A DNA stretch of 58,918 bases from a virus. A model generated the notes under the pieces. It was not told the DNA's origin. It saw only the letters and a program-made list of their open reading frames with translations, and searched no databases. Made by a program: the position numbers and the translations under genes. This document shows positions 52,120-58,726 of this stretch, piece after piece. Location: the IMG/VR virus record IMGVR_UViG_3300046167_000387, positions 1-58,918 of that record. The stretch is one strand, 5' to 3'. How positions within the stretch are numbered: the first letter of the stretch is position 1; each line of letters opens with the position of its first letter.

Positions 52120-52157
52120 TAATATTATCGATTGTTATTCGTATTTAGTCTGCAAAT
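52120..52157 (-). promoter_or_regulatory. Bipartite early promoter element, copy 8
   Basis: Box 1 ATTTGCAGACTAAATACG (52157-52140), 10-bp spacer, box 2 GATAATATTA (52129-52120). It drives the replication unit (51928 down through SSB and primase-helicase). Confidence 0.75.
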
Positions 52158-52159
52158 AA

Positions 52160-52900
52160 TTACAGAGTTTTTGTTACTAGGTATTGAGCCGGATCAAAGT
52201 CTTTGTTTTTATAAAACAATCTGTATTGCTCTATAGCTTGTTCAACTTTGTCTTTGCCTCTTTCTAGAAACTGAGCAGAGCAATCAAATATTCCTATATT
52301 ACCAGTCATTTTATCTATTGCTACAAAAACCATATCCATATTAAAATATGTGGAATAAATGTATGCTTGACTGTCATAGTTATATTCTTTTGCACTATAA
52401 GAGAATTTATCTAAATTAGAGGTTGTTTTAAGATCAACTATTAATTGCTGTGTGTTGTTCTTAATATCGCCTTTCAATTTCCACCACTCTCCACTTAACT
52501 CTAATACTCCAGGTACTTCATACTCAACGTCAATGTCTTGTATTAATTCCTGGCATACTTTGTTAGCCATCAGTTTGTCACGCAACAACTGCAGTTCATC
52601 TGCTTCTTTTTGTAACAAACACATTTCACCGCCAGATAGTTCTTTATAAACCTTAGAGTTTCTAGTAGCGGCTTCTATTATTTTGTATCGCTCTAACTTG
52701 TCTGGCTCAAGAACTAGCGTGTGAAAATAACCTCCTTTTATTAAGTTTGGATTTCCAACTATAGGTTTTTTAAAACTAAGTGGATCTCTTAGTAAGGATC
52801 TTATGTCTGAATTGCTTAAGTACTGTTTTCCAAAATCGCCATAATAATCTTCATCACTTTCTAATCTTTTTAAGATTTCTTTTTTTTCTTTACTTGTCAT
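52160..52900 (-). CDS. PD-(D/E)XK exonuclease (DUF3799 / RecE-like), 246 aa
   Basis: YLSNSDIRSLLRDPLSFKKP is the usual start of these nucleases. Catalytic core: E in DVEYEVPGVLELSG, KLKGDIKN (Asp), QLIVDLKTTSNL (D-x-K), and a Gln-Tyr helix YNYDSQAYIYST. Overlaps the ERF gene by 4 bases. With ERF and SSB it forms a complete recombination cassette (exonuclease plus annealase). Confidence 0.8.
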   Translation of the reverse strand: MTSKEKKEILKRLESDEDYYGDFGKQYLSNSDIRSLLRDPLSFKKPIVGNPNLIKGGYFHTLVLEPDKLERYKIIEAATRNSKVYKELSGGEMCLLQKEADELQLLRDKLMANKVCQELIQDIDVEYEVPGVLELSGEWWKLKGDIKNNTQQLIVDLKTTSNLDKFSYSAKEYNYDSQAYIYSTYFNMDMVFVAIDKMTGNIGIFDCSAQFLERGKDKVEQAIEQYRLFYKNKDFDPAQYLVTKTL

Positions 52901-53412
52901 AAGGTCTTTAAAGTTGCAGCAGGTATTTCATATTTACCTTTAATAGCGTCTAAACTTCCCCCTGCTTTTAGGAAAGCTTTAGCTTTTTCTAGAGCTTGGC
53001 CTTCTAACTTAGGCTTAGCCTTTTCAGCTTTACCGTGATCAGCATCTTGAGTGTCGTCAATTAGAAATAAATTTCCAAGTGCATACTTTTTTCCGTAACT
53101 AGAAGCGCTACCGAATTTTTGAGGCATTTGCATACCTTTTTGAACTAAGTCAATTCCGACAATAGATGTTGCGTGTATAGCATTTTTGCCGTCTGATACA
53201 GTAGCCTTAGATTCTAGAATAGGAAAGTCTTGATTAGACTCTAATAATCTCTCACTAATTGTTACTGATACTCCTAGCTCTAATAGATAGGGTTTTGTTG
53301 CTTCTAGTATGTCTTCGGCTGATCTGAAGTTGTATTTGCCGAATGAATTAAATCTACTTTTTTTCGATTTAAACTTTGTCTGGATAGTAGCCAGTTTGTC
53401 ATTTAAGGTCAT
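52897..53412 (-). CDS. erf: ERF-family single-strand annealing recombinase, 171 aa
   Basis: KLATIQTKFKSKKSRFNSFG, then KYNFRSAEDILEATKP and the family hallmark GSASSYGKKYALGNLFLIDD. The C-terminal short helical tail resembles recombination accessory domains. A GCTATACAC 9-mer (53181-53173) falls in its codons for AIH. Confidence 0.85.
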   Translation of the reverse strand: MTLNDKLATIQTKFKSKKSRFNSFGKYNFRSAEDILEATKPYLLELGVSVTISERLLESNQDFPILESKATVSDGKNAIHATSIVGIDLVQKGMQMPQKFGSASSYGKKYALGNLFLIDDTQDADHGKAEKAKPKLEGQALEKAKAFLKAGGSLDAIKGKYEIPAATLKTL

Positions 53413-53461
53413 TGGTTTATGGTTTGTTGTTATTAATATAATTACGTATTTTTAATATAAA

Positions 53462-54220
53462 CTAAAGATAATCAATCACTTGGGTGGGATCGGTGTTTGC
53501 TATTAAGTGATCAATTGCTTCTTTTTTAATCTGAACGATCCTTGTTGCAGCAGAAGGAACTGTTAGCCCTATATAGGCCGCCACGTCTTTTGCTGATAAC
53601 TTATCGCAATCTAATCCATAAGAAAGCCTTAACACGTTGTACTGCTTGGTAGTTAAGTGTTGTTTCATTAAACTTAATAGATAAGTGTTTAACATTCCTA
53701 TATTATAATCTTCAGATTCATCTGCTATTTTGAAAGCAAAATTATCATCGCTCTCATTGACAGGTATATCATAACTTAAAAATATACTATTAAAAAATAG
53801 AGCTACCATTTTATCATCATCTGGGTTTTTTCTGATTTGTATTAGTTTGTTCTCAGGGATTTTTATATTACCTCTATTGATGTCTATTGCTCTTCTTATA
53901 GCGCCTTTAATTCTTTTGCTAAAGAAAGATTTTAAAGTTTTTTCTATATCAGGTGATTCATTTAACATTTCCCAGTTTAGTTTATCCACAGCTTTTATTA
54001 AACCTAAGTTGCCTTCTTGTATTAAATCATTAATACTCATAACACCTATAGCTTGTTGAGATGTTGGAAATTTTCTAGCTAAGTTTTCTACTAAAGGTAA
54101 AAATCTTATTATTAGTTCGTCTCTAGTATGTTCATCATAAAACTTACCCCCTAGATTACGTATAGAGGTCTTTAAATCTTCTTTGTACCTTACATAGTTT
54201 TGTATATTATAATTCTTCAT
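53462..54220 (-). CDS. Phage sigma-70-family transcription factor, 252 aa
   Basis: Region 2: DELIIRFLPLVENLARKFPT, then INDLIQEGNLGLIKAVDKLN, FFSKRIKGAIRRAIDINRGN (2.3-2.4). Region 3-like KIPENKLIQIRKN. Region 4: LTTKQYNVLRLSYGLDCDKL, SAKDVAAYIGLTVPSAATRI with the HTH. Would redirect host RNA polymerase, most likely to late or middle promoters; no phage RNA polymerase is visible. Cotranscribed upstream genes are tiny. Confidence 0.85.
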   Translation of the reverse strand: MKNYNIQNYVRYKEDLKTSIRNLGGKFYDEHTRDELIIRFLPLVENLARKFPTSQQAIGVMSINDLIQEGNLGLIKAVDKLNWEMLNESPDIEKTLKSFFSKRIKGAIRRAIDINRGNIKIPENKLIQIRKNPDDDKMVALFFNSIFLSYDIPVNESDDNFAFKIADESEDYNIGMLNTYLLSLMKQHLTTKQYNVLRLSYGLDCDKLSAKDVAAYIGLTVPSAATRIVQIKKEAIDHLIANTDPTQVIDYL

Positions 54221-54317
54221 GTTCTTCTATTCTATTAAATGCTTTTGCCATTAAATTGTCATTAGCGTAGTGTATATTGCCTATCTTCGCCATCCATTCG
54301 TTGAATTCTTGTGTCAT
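54207..54317 (-). CDS. 36-aa small protein
   Basis: MTQEFNEWMAKIGNIHYAND, then NLMAKAFNRIEEHEEL. Overlaps the sigma-factor start by 14 bases, so translation is probably coupled. Unknown. Confidence 0.5.
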   Translation of the reverse strand: MTQEFNEWMAKIGNIHYANDNLMAKAFNRIEEHEEL

Positions 54318-54330
54318 ATTTGTTGTTATT

Positions 54331-54480
54331 TTAGTTAGTGTTTACTTCATAACAAACTTCTGTGTATGTTGTTTTTCCTGTGTACAGATCTGTTTGTCTT
54401 TCTGTGTAACACTCCCAGTAAGTGTCTTCACACGAAGTGAATATACCTATTAATATTAATCCTATTAATAATTTTTTCAT
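54331..54480 (-). CDS. Small cysteine-containing lipoprotein, 49 aa
   Basis: MKKLLIGLILIGIFTSCEDT: short positively charged n-region, hydrophobic core, then lipobox FTSC followed by acidic residues. The mature part is about 34 residues with two more Cys (WECYTE, EVCYEV). Likely attached to a host membrane; a superinfection-exclusion or envelope role is inference from size and early position. It begins 3 bases after the HTH gene's stop. Confidence 0.7.
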   Translation of the reverse strand: MKKLLIGLILIGIFTSCEDTYWECYTERQTDLYTGKTTYTEVCYEVNTN

Positions 54481-54483
54481 TTT

Positions 54484-55104
54484 CTATAATTGCTGGTTTA
54501 ATAATTCTTTTTCTTTTTTAAGTTCGTTGTTCATGTTTCTATATATAGTCCTAGTAGAGCAATCTAAAACATTCGACAGCTTTGTCATAGTTATTTTTTC
54601 GTCAGCGTGATTAATCAAAATCATTGCATCGTATATTTCACTATTAGATATTTTAGATCTTCCAACTAACGTACCTACTATAGCAAGCTTTTGTCGCATT
54701 TCAAGACCTGTATTGTCTTTAAATATTACTTTACGTAGCTTATTAGGAGGAGGTAACTCTAAATCCATTAAAGACACATCGTATATCATGCTTTGCAATA
54801 GCTGATCAGAAACTGTAAAAGTAACAAATCCACATTTCTTGTTACATATATACTTACAAAGCGCTTCAAAACCTTCTTGATCCATTTGAGGATTCAAGTA
54901 CCATAATACATACAAATGCCATTTAAGCCCTTTATATGTGTTTATTTTAGCTTTAGAATTAAACAGTGTATAGCACTCTCGTGTTCCTTGCTCGTAATAA
55001 TATCCCCACTCAAATATATCTGTAGGTTTATCCGTAATTGGATCACGCCTATATATTACTTTATGGCGATTTAAGTACGATGTATCTCTTATATAGTGCG
55101 ACAT
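54484..55104 (-). CDS. Helix-turn-helix protein starting inside inverted repeat C, 206 aa
   Basis: The N-terminal 130 residues are mixed, with Cys-containing ALCKYICNKKCGFVTFTV, similar in look to phage replication-initiator N-domains. The C-terminal HTH has SKISNSEIYDAMILINHADE, then KITMTKLSNVLDCSTRTIYR. The ATG lies in the left arm of inverted repeat C (55091-55147), as expected for an autoregulated repressor/activator or an origin-binding initiator. Best candidate ligand: the three inverted repeats. Confidence 0.65.
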   Translation of the reverse strand: MSHYIRDTSYLNRHKVIYRRDPITDKPTDIFEWGYYYEQGTRECYTLFNSKAKINTYKGLKWHLYVLWYLNPQMDQEGFEALCKYICNKKCGFVTFTVSDQLLQSMIYDVSLMDLELPPPNKLRKVIFKDNTGLEMRQKLAIVGTLVGRSKISNSEIYDAMILINHADEKITMTKLSNVLDCSTRTIYRNMNNELKKEKELLNQQL

Positions 55105-55147
55105 TAGCTTCTTACTATTATAATTAACAAGCTAGTGTCACATTTTT
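55091..55147. repeat. Long inverted repeat, copy C
   Basis: Arms TAGTGCGACATTAGC (55093-55107) and GCTAGTGTCACATTTT (55131-55146) around a 23-bp AT-rich spacer. It aligns with copies A and B when reversed. It contains the start codon of the HTH gene. Confidence 0.8.
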
Positions 55148-55218
55148 GTAATCAATGCTTATTAATTGGTTTTTGGTTTCAGGTTTTTTAGATATTTATT
55201 AAAAATAAATATTTTTTT
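55148..55218 (+). terminator. AT-rich hairpin with T run next to inverted repeat C
   Basis: ATATTTATT-aaa-AATAAATAT followed by TTTTTTTT reads as a weak rho-independent terminator on the plus strand. No plus-strand gene precedes it, so it may end antisense transcription or simply be AT-rich. Confidence 0.3.
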
Positions 55219-55497
55219 TTACAGGTTATATAATTCTTTTTCTAGTTTGATTAGATCTGCTTCTACATCAGACAATAATTCGTATTTTTCATTCATTATA
55301 TATGAATTTCGTAATGCTTTCAGTTCTTTTATTTTTAACTCTAGCTTTGCTTTTTTATTCAGAGGAGGTTCAAAACTTTTAGCTTCTTCAAATTGTTCGT
55401 AAAATTGCTTATCCCACTCTTGTTGTTTAGCCACTAGTTTGTCCATAACTTTTACAGCTATGATCTCAGCTAACTTATTTATTTGGTCTTCAGTCAT
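55219..55497 (-). CDS. Coiled-coil / UVR-like small protein, 92 aa
   Basis: Helical throughout. KAKLELKIKELKALRNSYIM, then NEKYELLSDVEADLIKLEKE resembles a UVR-type helical hairpin (ELLxxxEADLxxLEKEL). Abuts the preceding gene. Function unknown. Confidence 0.6.
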   Translation of the reverse strand: MTEDQINKLAEIIAVKVMDKLVAKQQEWDKQFYEQFEEAKSFEPPLNKKAKLELKIKELKALRNSYIMNEKYELLSDVEADLIKLEKELYNL

Positions 55498-55962
55498 TTA
55501 TGATCTTGTTATTAGTTGTTCGTTACTATTTCGCACTGTGTGCTTTTCGTTTTCATAATAATTCCAGTAGGCATCAACGCTACATTCAGCTTTATATTCA
55601 TCAGGCATACACTGAGGGGGTTGAGCAAATGCATCGTCAGATATACCATTAGGTAAAGTGTATAGCACTTCACGGCATTTAGCGATAGTCAAATGTTCTT
55701 TGCCATAACGTTTAGTATACTCGGCCCCTAGAGCTAACATATGTTCGTATGCCCACATATATGCTTCGGCAGATGACCTAACCCATATAGCTGACGGATG
55801 ATTTTTATGTGTAGCTTTATAAGGTATATCAATAGACGTACCAAGTTCGTGATGCGCAGTACATAACAATTGTGCAGTTTCAAGAATCATTTTGACTACA
55901 TGCTTGTTGTATTGTACTTGTGCTGCTTTTTTAGGGCAGTGTGATAAATAAAATATATTCAT
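55498..55962 (-). CDS. Widely conserved phage protein of unknown function, 154 aa
   Basis: ATG 55962 gives MNIFYLSHCPKKAAQVQYNK, then HVVKMILETAQLLCTAHHEL, HPSAIWVRSSAEAYMWAYEH, and ...QPPQCMPDEYK. The KHVVKMILETAQLL...HPSAIWVR...PPQxMPDEYK layout is frequent in T4-like and marine phages (memory), with no firm function. The longer in-frame start overlaps the KTSC gene. Contains a 9-mer copy at 55658-55666. Confidence 0.75.
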   Translation of the reverse strand: MNIFYLSHCPKKAAQVQYNKHVVKMILETAQLLCTAHHELGTSIDIPYKATHKNHPSAIWVRSSAEAYMWAYEHMLALGAEYTKRYGKEHLTIAKCREVLYTLPNGISDDAFAQPPQCMPDEYKAECSVDAYWNYYENEKHTVRNSNEQLITRS

Positions 55963-55963
55963 A

Positions 55964-56185
55964 TTATTTTTTGAATTTAAAGTTATTCTTAATAAACTTG
56001 TTAAAGAATTTACCTTTAGATCTAGCTTCAACTAAACCGCTAAATGTATGATAAGGTACATTGGCATAGTTGTATATACCACTTAAAGATACATCAATTG
56101 ATAAGTTTTGAGTTTCATAGTTGTATTCAGCATAAGCTATTACACTTGAGTCGAATTCGTAAGTTGCTTTAAAATTGTTGTTCAT
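55964..56185 (-). CDS. KTSC-domain protein, 73 aa
   Basis: SSVIAYAEYNYETQNLSIDV, then SLSGIYNYANVPYHTFSGLV, SKGKFFNKFIKNNF: the full KTSC domain in order (SSxI...Y...Y.Y..VP...F..hh...S.GxFFN..I). Usually a small, possibly nucleic-acid-related domain in phages. First gene after the promoter at 56205-56242 (19-base leader). Confidence 0.85.
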   Translation of the reverse strand: MNNNFKATYEFDSSVIAYAEYNYETQNLSIDVSLSGIYNYANVPYHTFSGLVEARSKGKFFNKFIKNNFKFKK

Positions 56186-56204
56186 AAGTTTTTGTTTTTG
56201 TTTA

Positions 56205-56242
56205 TTATATTATCGTTTATTGTTCGTATTTAGTTTGTAAAT
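56205..56242 (-). promoter_or_regulatory. Bipartite early promoter element, copy 9
   Basis: Box 1 ATTTACAAACTAAATACG (56242-56225), 10-bp spacer, box 2 GATAATATAA (56214-56205). It drives the KTSC, 154-aa and UVR-like genes, and perhaps more. Confidence 0.8.
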
Positions 56243-56244
56243 TA

Positions 56245-56409
56245 TTACTCATAAAATTCTTTTATTGTTTTATGGTGGTAACCCATAGATCTAACTACAT
56301 CTAGCCATAGCTCATGAAGCTCTTCAAGTGTTAAATCTGAATGATCTACTTGAGTAGATATTTTTTTGTTGTAATACTTTAGTGTTATTTTTAACGGTTG
56401 CTTATGCAT
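56245..56409 (-). CDS. Small early protein, 54 aa
   Basis: ATG 56409 gives MHKQPLKITLKYYNKKISTQ, then VDHSDLTLEELHELWLDVVR..., ending KEFYE. Compact alpha/beta look. Second gene after the promoter at 57041-57078, ending 3 bases before promoter copy 9. Unknown. Confidence 0.6.
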   Translation of the reverse strand: MHKQPLKITLKYYNKKISTQVDHSDLTLEELHELWLDVVRSMGYHHKTIKEFYE

Positions 56410-56420
56410 AATTTATTATT

Positions 56421-57026
56421 TTAGTGAAATATTAATCCTACTTTATTTGTTTCATTAAACCATCTAGTAGCCATTAGATCAGTAGATGAAGCGTCAGTAT
56501 AACCAGCAGAAATAAGATCGCTATGACTAGAAAATATTTTGGTGTGTCTATGTTGTCTTTCATCTATTAAATGTTTTTGCTTTCCTGAATCAGAAAATAT
56601 TATATCGTAATTATCTGGTAATGAGGCTTTTAACATCATATCAACCATATTGGTGTAACTGTAAAACCGCACGTCAGGATTGTCTTTTGCAATCTTGATC
56701 CACTTTTTTAGATATGCAGTAGAGTAATAATCTCCACTATCGTGGACTCTCACGTAGTCAGGTTTCTTCTTACGTATTTCGTTATTCATAGCATCGACAA
56801 AATCATCTGTCTTGCTAAGTTCATAACGATTTTCAAACGCCGGTTTTACATTACTCCAGATGTAGGCTCCTTTCTTGGCGTAACAGAATTTTATGCATCC
56901 GTCAGCCATTGGGCACGTTAGTTTCCCACTTGACGATTTGTAGGCAGGAATACCAAAGTTAAAGACCCGAAGCCCGAGTACTTTTGATGTTTTTTTAAGT
57001 TTAGAGTTTTGTGTTAGTAAGCTCAT
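56421..57026 (-). CDS. Gp88-like protein, 201 aa
   Basis: SGKLTCPMADGCIKFCYAKK is the Cys-rich signature of the 'gene product 88' family first seen in mycobacteriophages, followed by DYVRVHDSGDYYSTAYLKKW and a VRFYSYTNM strand. The three clustered Cys may bind metal. It starts 14 bases after box 2 of its promoter, with almost no leader. Biochemical role unknown. Confidence 0.75.
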   Translation of the reverse strand: MSLLTQNSKLKKTSKVLGLRVFNFGIPAYKSSSGKLTCPMADGCIKFCYAKKGAYIWSNVKPAFENRYELSKTDDFVDAMNNEIRKKKPDYVRVHDSGDYYSTAYLKKWIKIAKDNPDVRFYSYTNMVDMMLKASLPDNYDIIFSDSGKQKHLIDERQHRHTKIFSSHSDLISAGYTDASSTDLMATRWFNETNKVGLIFH

Positions 57027-57040
57027 TGTATATTAGTTTA

Positions 57041-57078
57041 TTATATTATCAACTAGTGATCGTATTTAGTTTGTAAAT
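57041..57078 (-). promoter_or_regulatory. Bipartite early promoter element, copy 10
   Basis: Box 1 ATTTACAAACTAAATACG (57078-57061), 10-bp spacer, box 2 GATAATATAA (57050-57041). The stop codon of the gene at 57078-57347 adjoins its 5' edge. Confidence 0.8.
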
Positions 57079-57347
57079 TAATCAAGTAGCACCATATATG
57101 CTTCAGCATTATTTTTACGAAACCAACTTAAAGCTTTGTTAAAGTCAGTTACCTGCTTAGGTGTCACTGATTTAGGTGCAACTTCCATTACGTATTGCGA
57201 CCCGAGAATAAAGTCGTACATAGACAACTCGATACCGGTAAGTGTATAGCATTGACCGCTAAAAGGGTTTGTAACTTCTTCACCTTGATCGTAGATCATA
57301 CCTTTAAACCATTTAGGTACTGTTTGTTCTTTAGTCTTGTTGCTCAT
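57078..57347 (-). CDS. Conserved phage protein, 89 aa
   Basis: MSNKTKEQTVPKWFKGMIYD, then GEEVTNPFSGQCYTLTGIEL, SMYDFILGSQYV and WFRKNNAEAYMVLLD. VPxWFKGxxYxxGEEVTNPFSGxxYxLxxxELSMYDFIxG is a short family common in cyanophages and other marine phages (memory). Start ATG 57347 gives the family start; 57356 is possible. Role unknown. Confidence 0.75.
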   Translation of the reverse strand: MSNKTKEQTVPKWFKGMIYDQGEEVTNPFSGQCYTLTGIELSMYDFILGSQYVMEVAPKSVTPKQVTDFNKALSWFRKNNAEAYMVLLD

Positions 57348-57792
57348 AACCTTCATCTATTAATTCGTCAATAATTTCTTCTTCAAACTTTTCGGATAAG
57401 TATATAAATAAATTCTCAATAGCGCCGTCAATAAAGTCTTGGTAAAGATCATCTACATATATTATCTCAGGGTAATCTTCATCACCGTTGGAATACTTGA
57501 TTTGTTCTTCAAGTATATTGGCGAGATCACTATCATAGTAGTATATATCTTCACATACACTTATGTTGTCAGGATCGTCGGTAGCTACATACACAGAGTA
57601 ACCGTCTTTAGTAGTTTCTTCATATATATAATATGATGCTCTATTAGGGTAGTTGCTAGTTAGCTCAACACCGTAATGGTTTAATACGTTTGTTTTAGCA
57701 ACCTCGTCGTCTTCTGTTTGTTTATCACCGAAACCTTTAGCTTCTAAACGTTCGTTGATTAATTCTTCTGTTATATATTTAGTTTTATTCAT
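57331..57792 (-). CDS. Very acidic early protein, 153 aa
   Basis: MNKTKYITEELINERLEAKG..., pI clearly low (tracts of Asp/Glu in the last 60 residues, DLYQDFIDGAIENLFIYLSE). Aromatic YYIYEETTKDGYSVYVATDD in the middle. A DNA-mimic or anti-restriction role is possible from charge alone; no homologue recognised. Overlaps the following gene. Confidence 0.65.
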   Translation of the reverse strand: MNKTKYITEELINERLEAKGFGDKQTEDDEVAKTNVLNHYGVELTSNYPNRASYYIYEETTKDGYSVYVATDDPDNISVCEDIYYYDSDLANILEEQIKYSNGDEDYPEIIYVDDLYQDFIDGAIENLFIYLSEKFEEEIIDELIDEGYEQQD

Positions 57793-58003
57793 TTTTTTCT
57801 ATTAATTCAGCAATGTAATTCCACACTTTTAATTCTACTTTATTACTATCTAAGATCATTCTCATTTCTTCTTCAGTTATATCGCCGCCGTAGTTGCCGG
57901 TCATTAACGATGTTTTGTTGTCGGTTATTTCAAATGTAAGCATAGACATTTTAGCGAAAGCTTTATCACTTGCTCGGTTATGTATATCTTGTTTAGTCAT
58001 CAT
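57785..58003 (-). CDS. Hypothetical early protein, 72 aa
   Basis: MMTKQDIHNRASDKAFAKMS..., with ITEEEMRMILDSNKVELKVW near the C-terminus. Start 58003 or 58000. Overlaps both neighbours (8-11 bases), so translation is coupled. Unknown. Confidence 0.6.
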   Translation of the reverse strand: MMTKQDIHNRASDKAFAKMSMLTFEITDNKTSLMTGNYGGDITEEEMRMILDSNKVELKVWNYIAELIEKNE

Positions 58004-58235
58004 ATTCTGTTATAAATAGGTTATCGCCGTGTTTTAGATCCCATATAGACGTTTTCAATAACGTTATGTCAGAGAACGTGTATAGCGTACTTATTTCACT
58101 CATAGTTAGATCTTGATAAAAAACTTTTGATGAAAGGTTTTCAAAGATATTATCAATAGTACTAGTGTATTGAGAAGTGTTTGCTTCTAATCTTAATTTA
58201 ATTTCAGGCCTAAGGCGTTCTAGTAATGTTTTCAT
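57993..58235 (-). CDS. Hypothetical early protein, 80 aa
   Basis: MKTLLERLRPEIKLRLEANT..., helical start and mixed remainder. First gene after the promoter at 58260-58297. Its leader contains a second partial box 1 (ACAAACTAAATATAATAAC) just before the ATG. A 9-mer copy is at 58078-58086. Unknown. Confidence 0.65.
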   Translation of the reverse strand: MKTLLERLRPEIKLRLEANTSQYTSTIDNIFENLSSKVFYQDLTMSEISTLYTFSDITLLKTSIWDLKHGDNLFITEYDD

Positions 58236-58259
58236 GTTATTATATTTAGTTTGTTACAA

Positions 58260-58297
58260 TTATATTATCAATAGTTGTTCGTGTTTAGTTTGTAAAT
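58260..58297 (-). promoter_or_regulatory. Bipartite early promoter element, copy 11
   Basis: Box 1 ATTTACAAACTAAACACG (58297-58280), 10-bp spacer, box 2 GATAATATAA (58269-58260). Its first base overlaps the stop of the gene at 58297-58467. Confidence 0.8.
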
Positions 58298-58467
58298 TAT
58301 ATTATATCAAAAATGTAGTCAGGTTCTAATCGGTACTCTTCGAATAATATTGTTTCAGGGTTTTCACCTTCAAACACTCTAGATCGTATGTCTTTGATCT
58401 CTTGAGTTGCTTCAACGCCGGTCATACCGTCGCGTTCCATTAATACTTGTTTAAGTTCGTTTCTCAT
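58297..58467 (-). CDS. Small acidic early protein, 56 aa
   Basis: ATG 58467 gives MRNELKQVLMERDGMTGVEA, then TQEIKDIRSRVFEGENPETI and LFEEYRLEPDYIFDII. A short helical family with ...EEhLxEhGLEPDYhFDhL ending is common in phages (memory). It ends exactly at promoter copy 11. Unknown function. Confidence 0.65.
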   Translation of the reverse strand: MRNELKQVLMERDGMTGVEATQEIKDIRSRVFEGENPETILFEEYRLEPDYIFDII

Positions 58468-58474
58468 AATTATT

Positions 58475-58726
58475 TTATATAGTTGTTAATTCTATTTCTT
58501 CGTTTATTAAGTCAGCTATTTCTTTATAGTTAGGTAATGCTAAAAATACTCTAGCATAATCTTCTATATAATGTGATCCTTGCTTCATCTCATAGTTATC
58601 AAACACTATTTCTGTTGCCATTTCTATTAAATCGTCAGGAGTAACGGGTTCTGTAAATTCTATATTACTAAATAGATCGCTCATTATTCTCCATGTAGCG
58701 TAATCGGTATATCCGTTATAACTCAT
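58475..58726 (-). CDS. Hypothetical early protein, 83 aa
   Basis: MSYNGYTDYATWRIMSDLFS..., acidic, helical C-terminal half (IADLINEEIELTTI). The YATWRI start resembles short phage proteins of unknown function (memory). The start overlaps the junction gene's stop (TAATG), 7 bases upstream of the next gene. Unknown. Confidence 0.65.
   Translation of the reverse strand: MSYNGYTDYATWRIMSDLFSNIEFTEPVTPDDLIEMATEIVFDNYEMKQGSHYIEDYARVFLALPNYKEIADLINEEIELTTI

Noticed and set aside
53413-53461. Further early-promoter copy before the ERF gene
   Set aside because: AAATACG and TATATTA-like pieces occur but box 1 is mostly missing and the 10-bp spacing is not kept.
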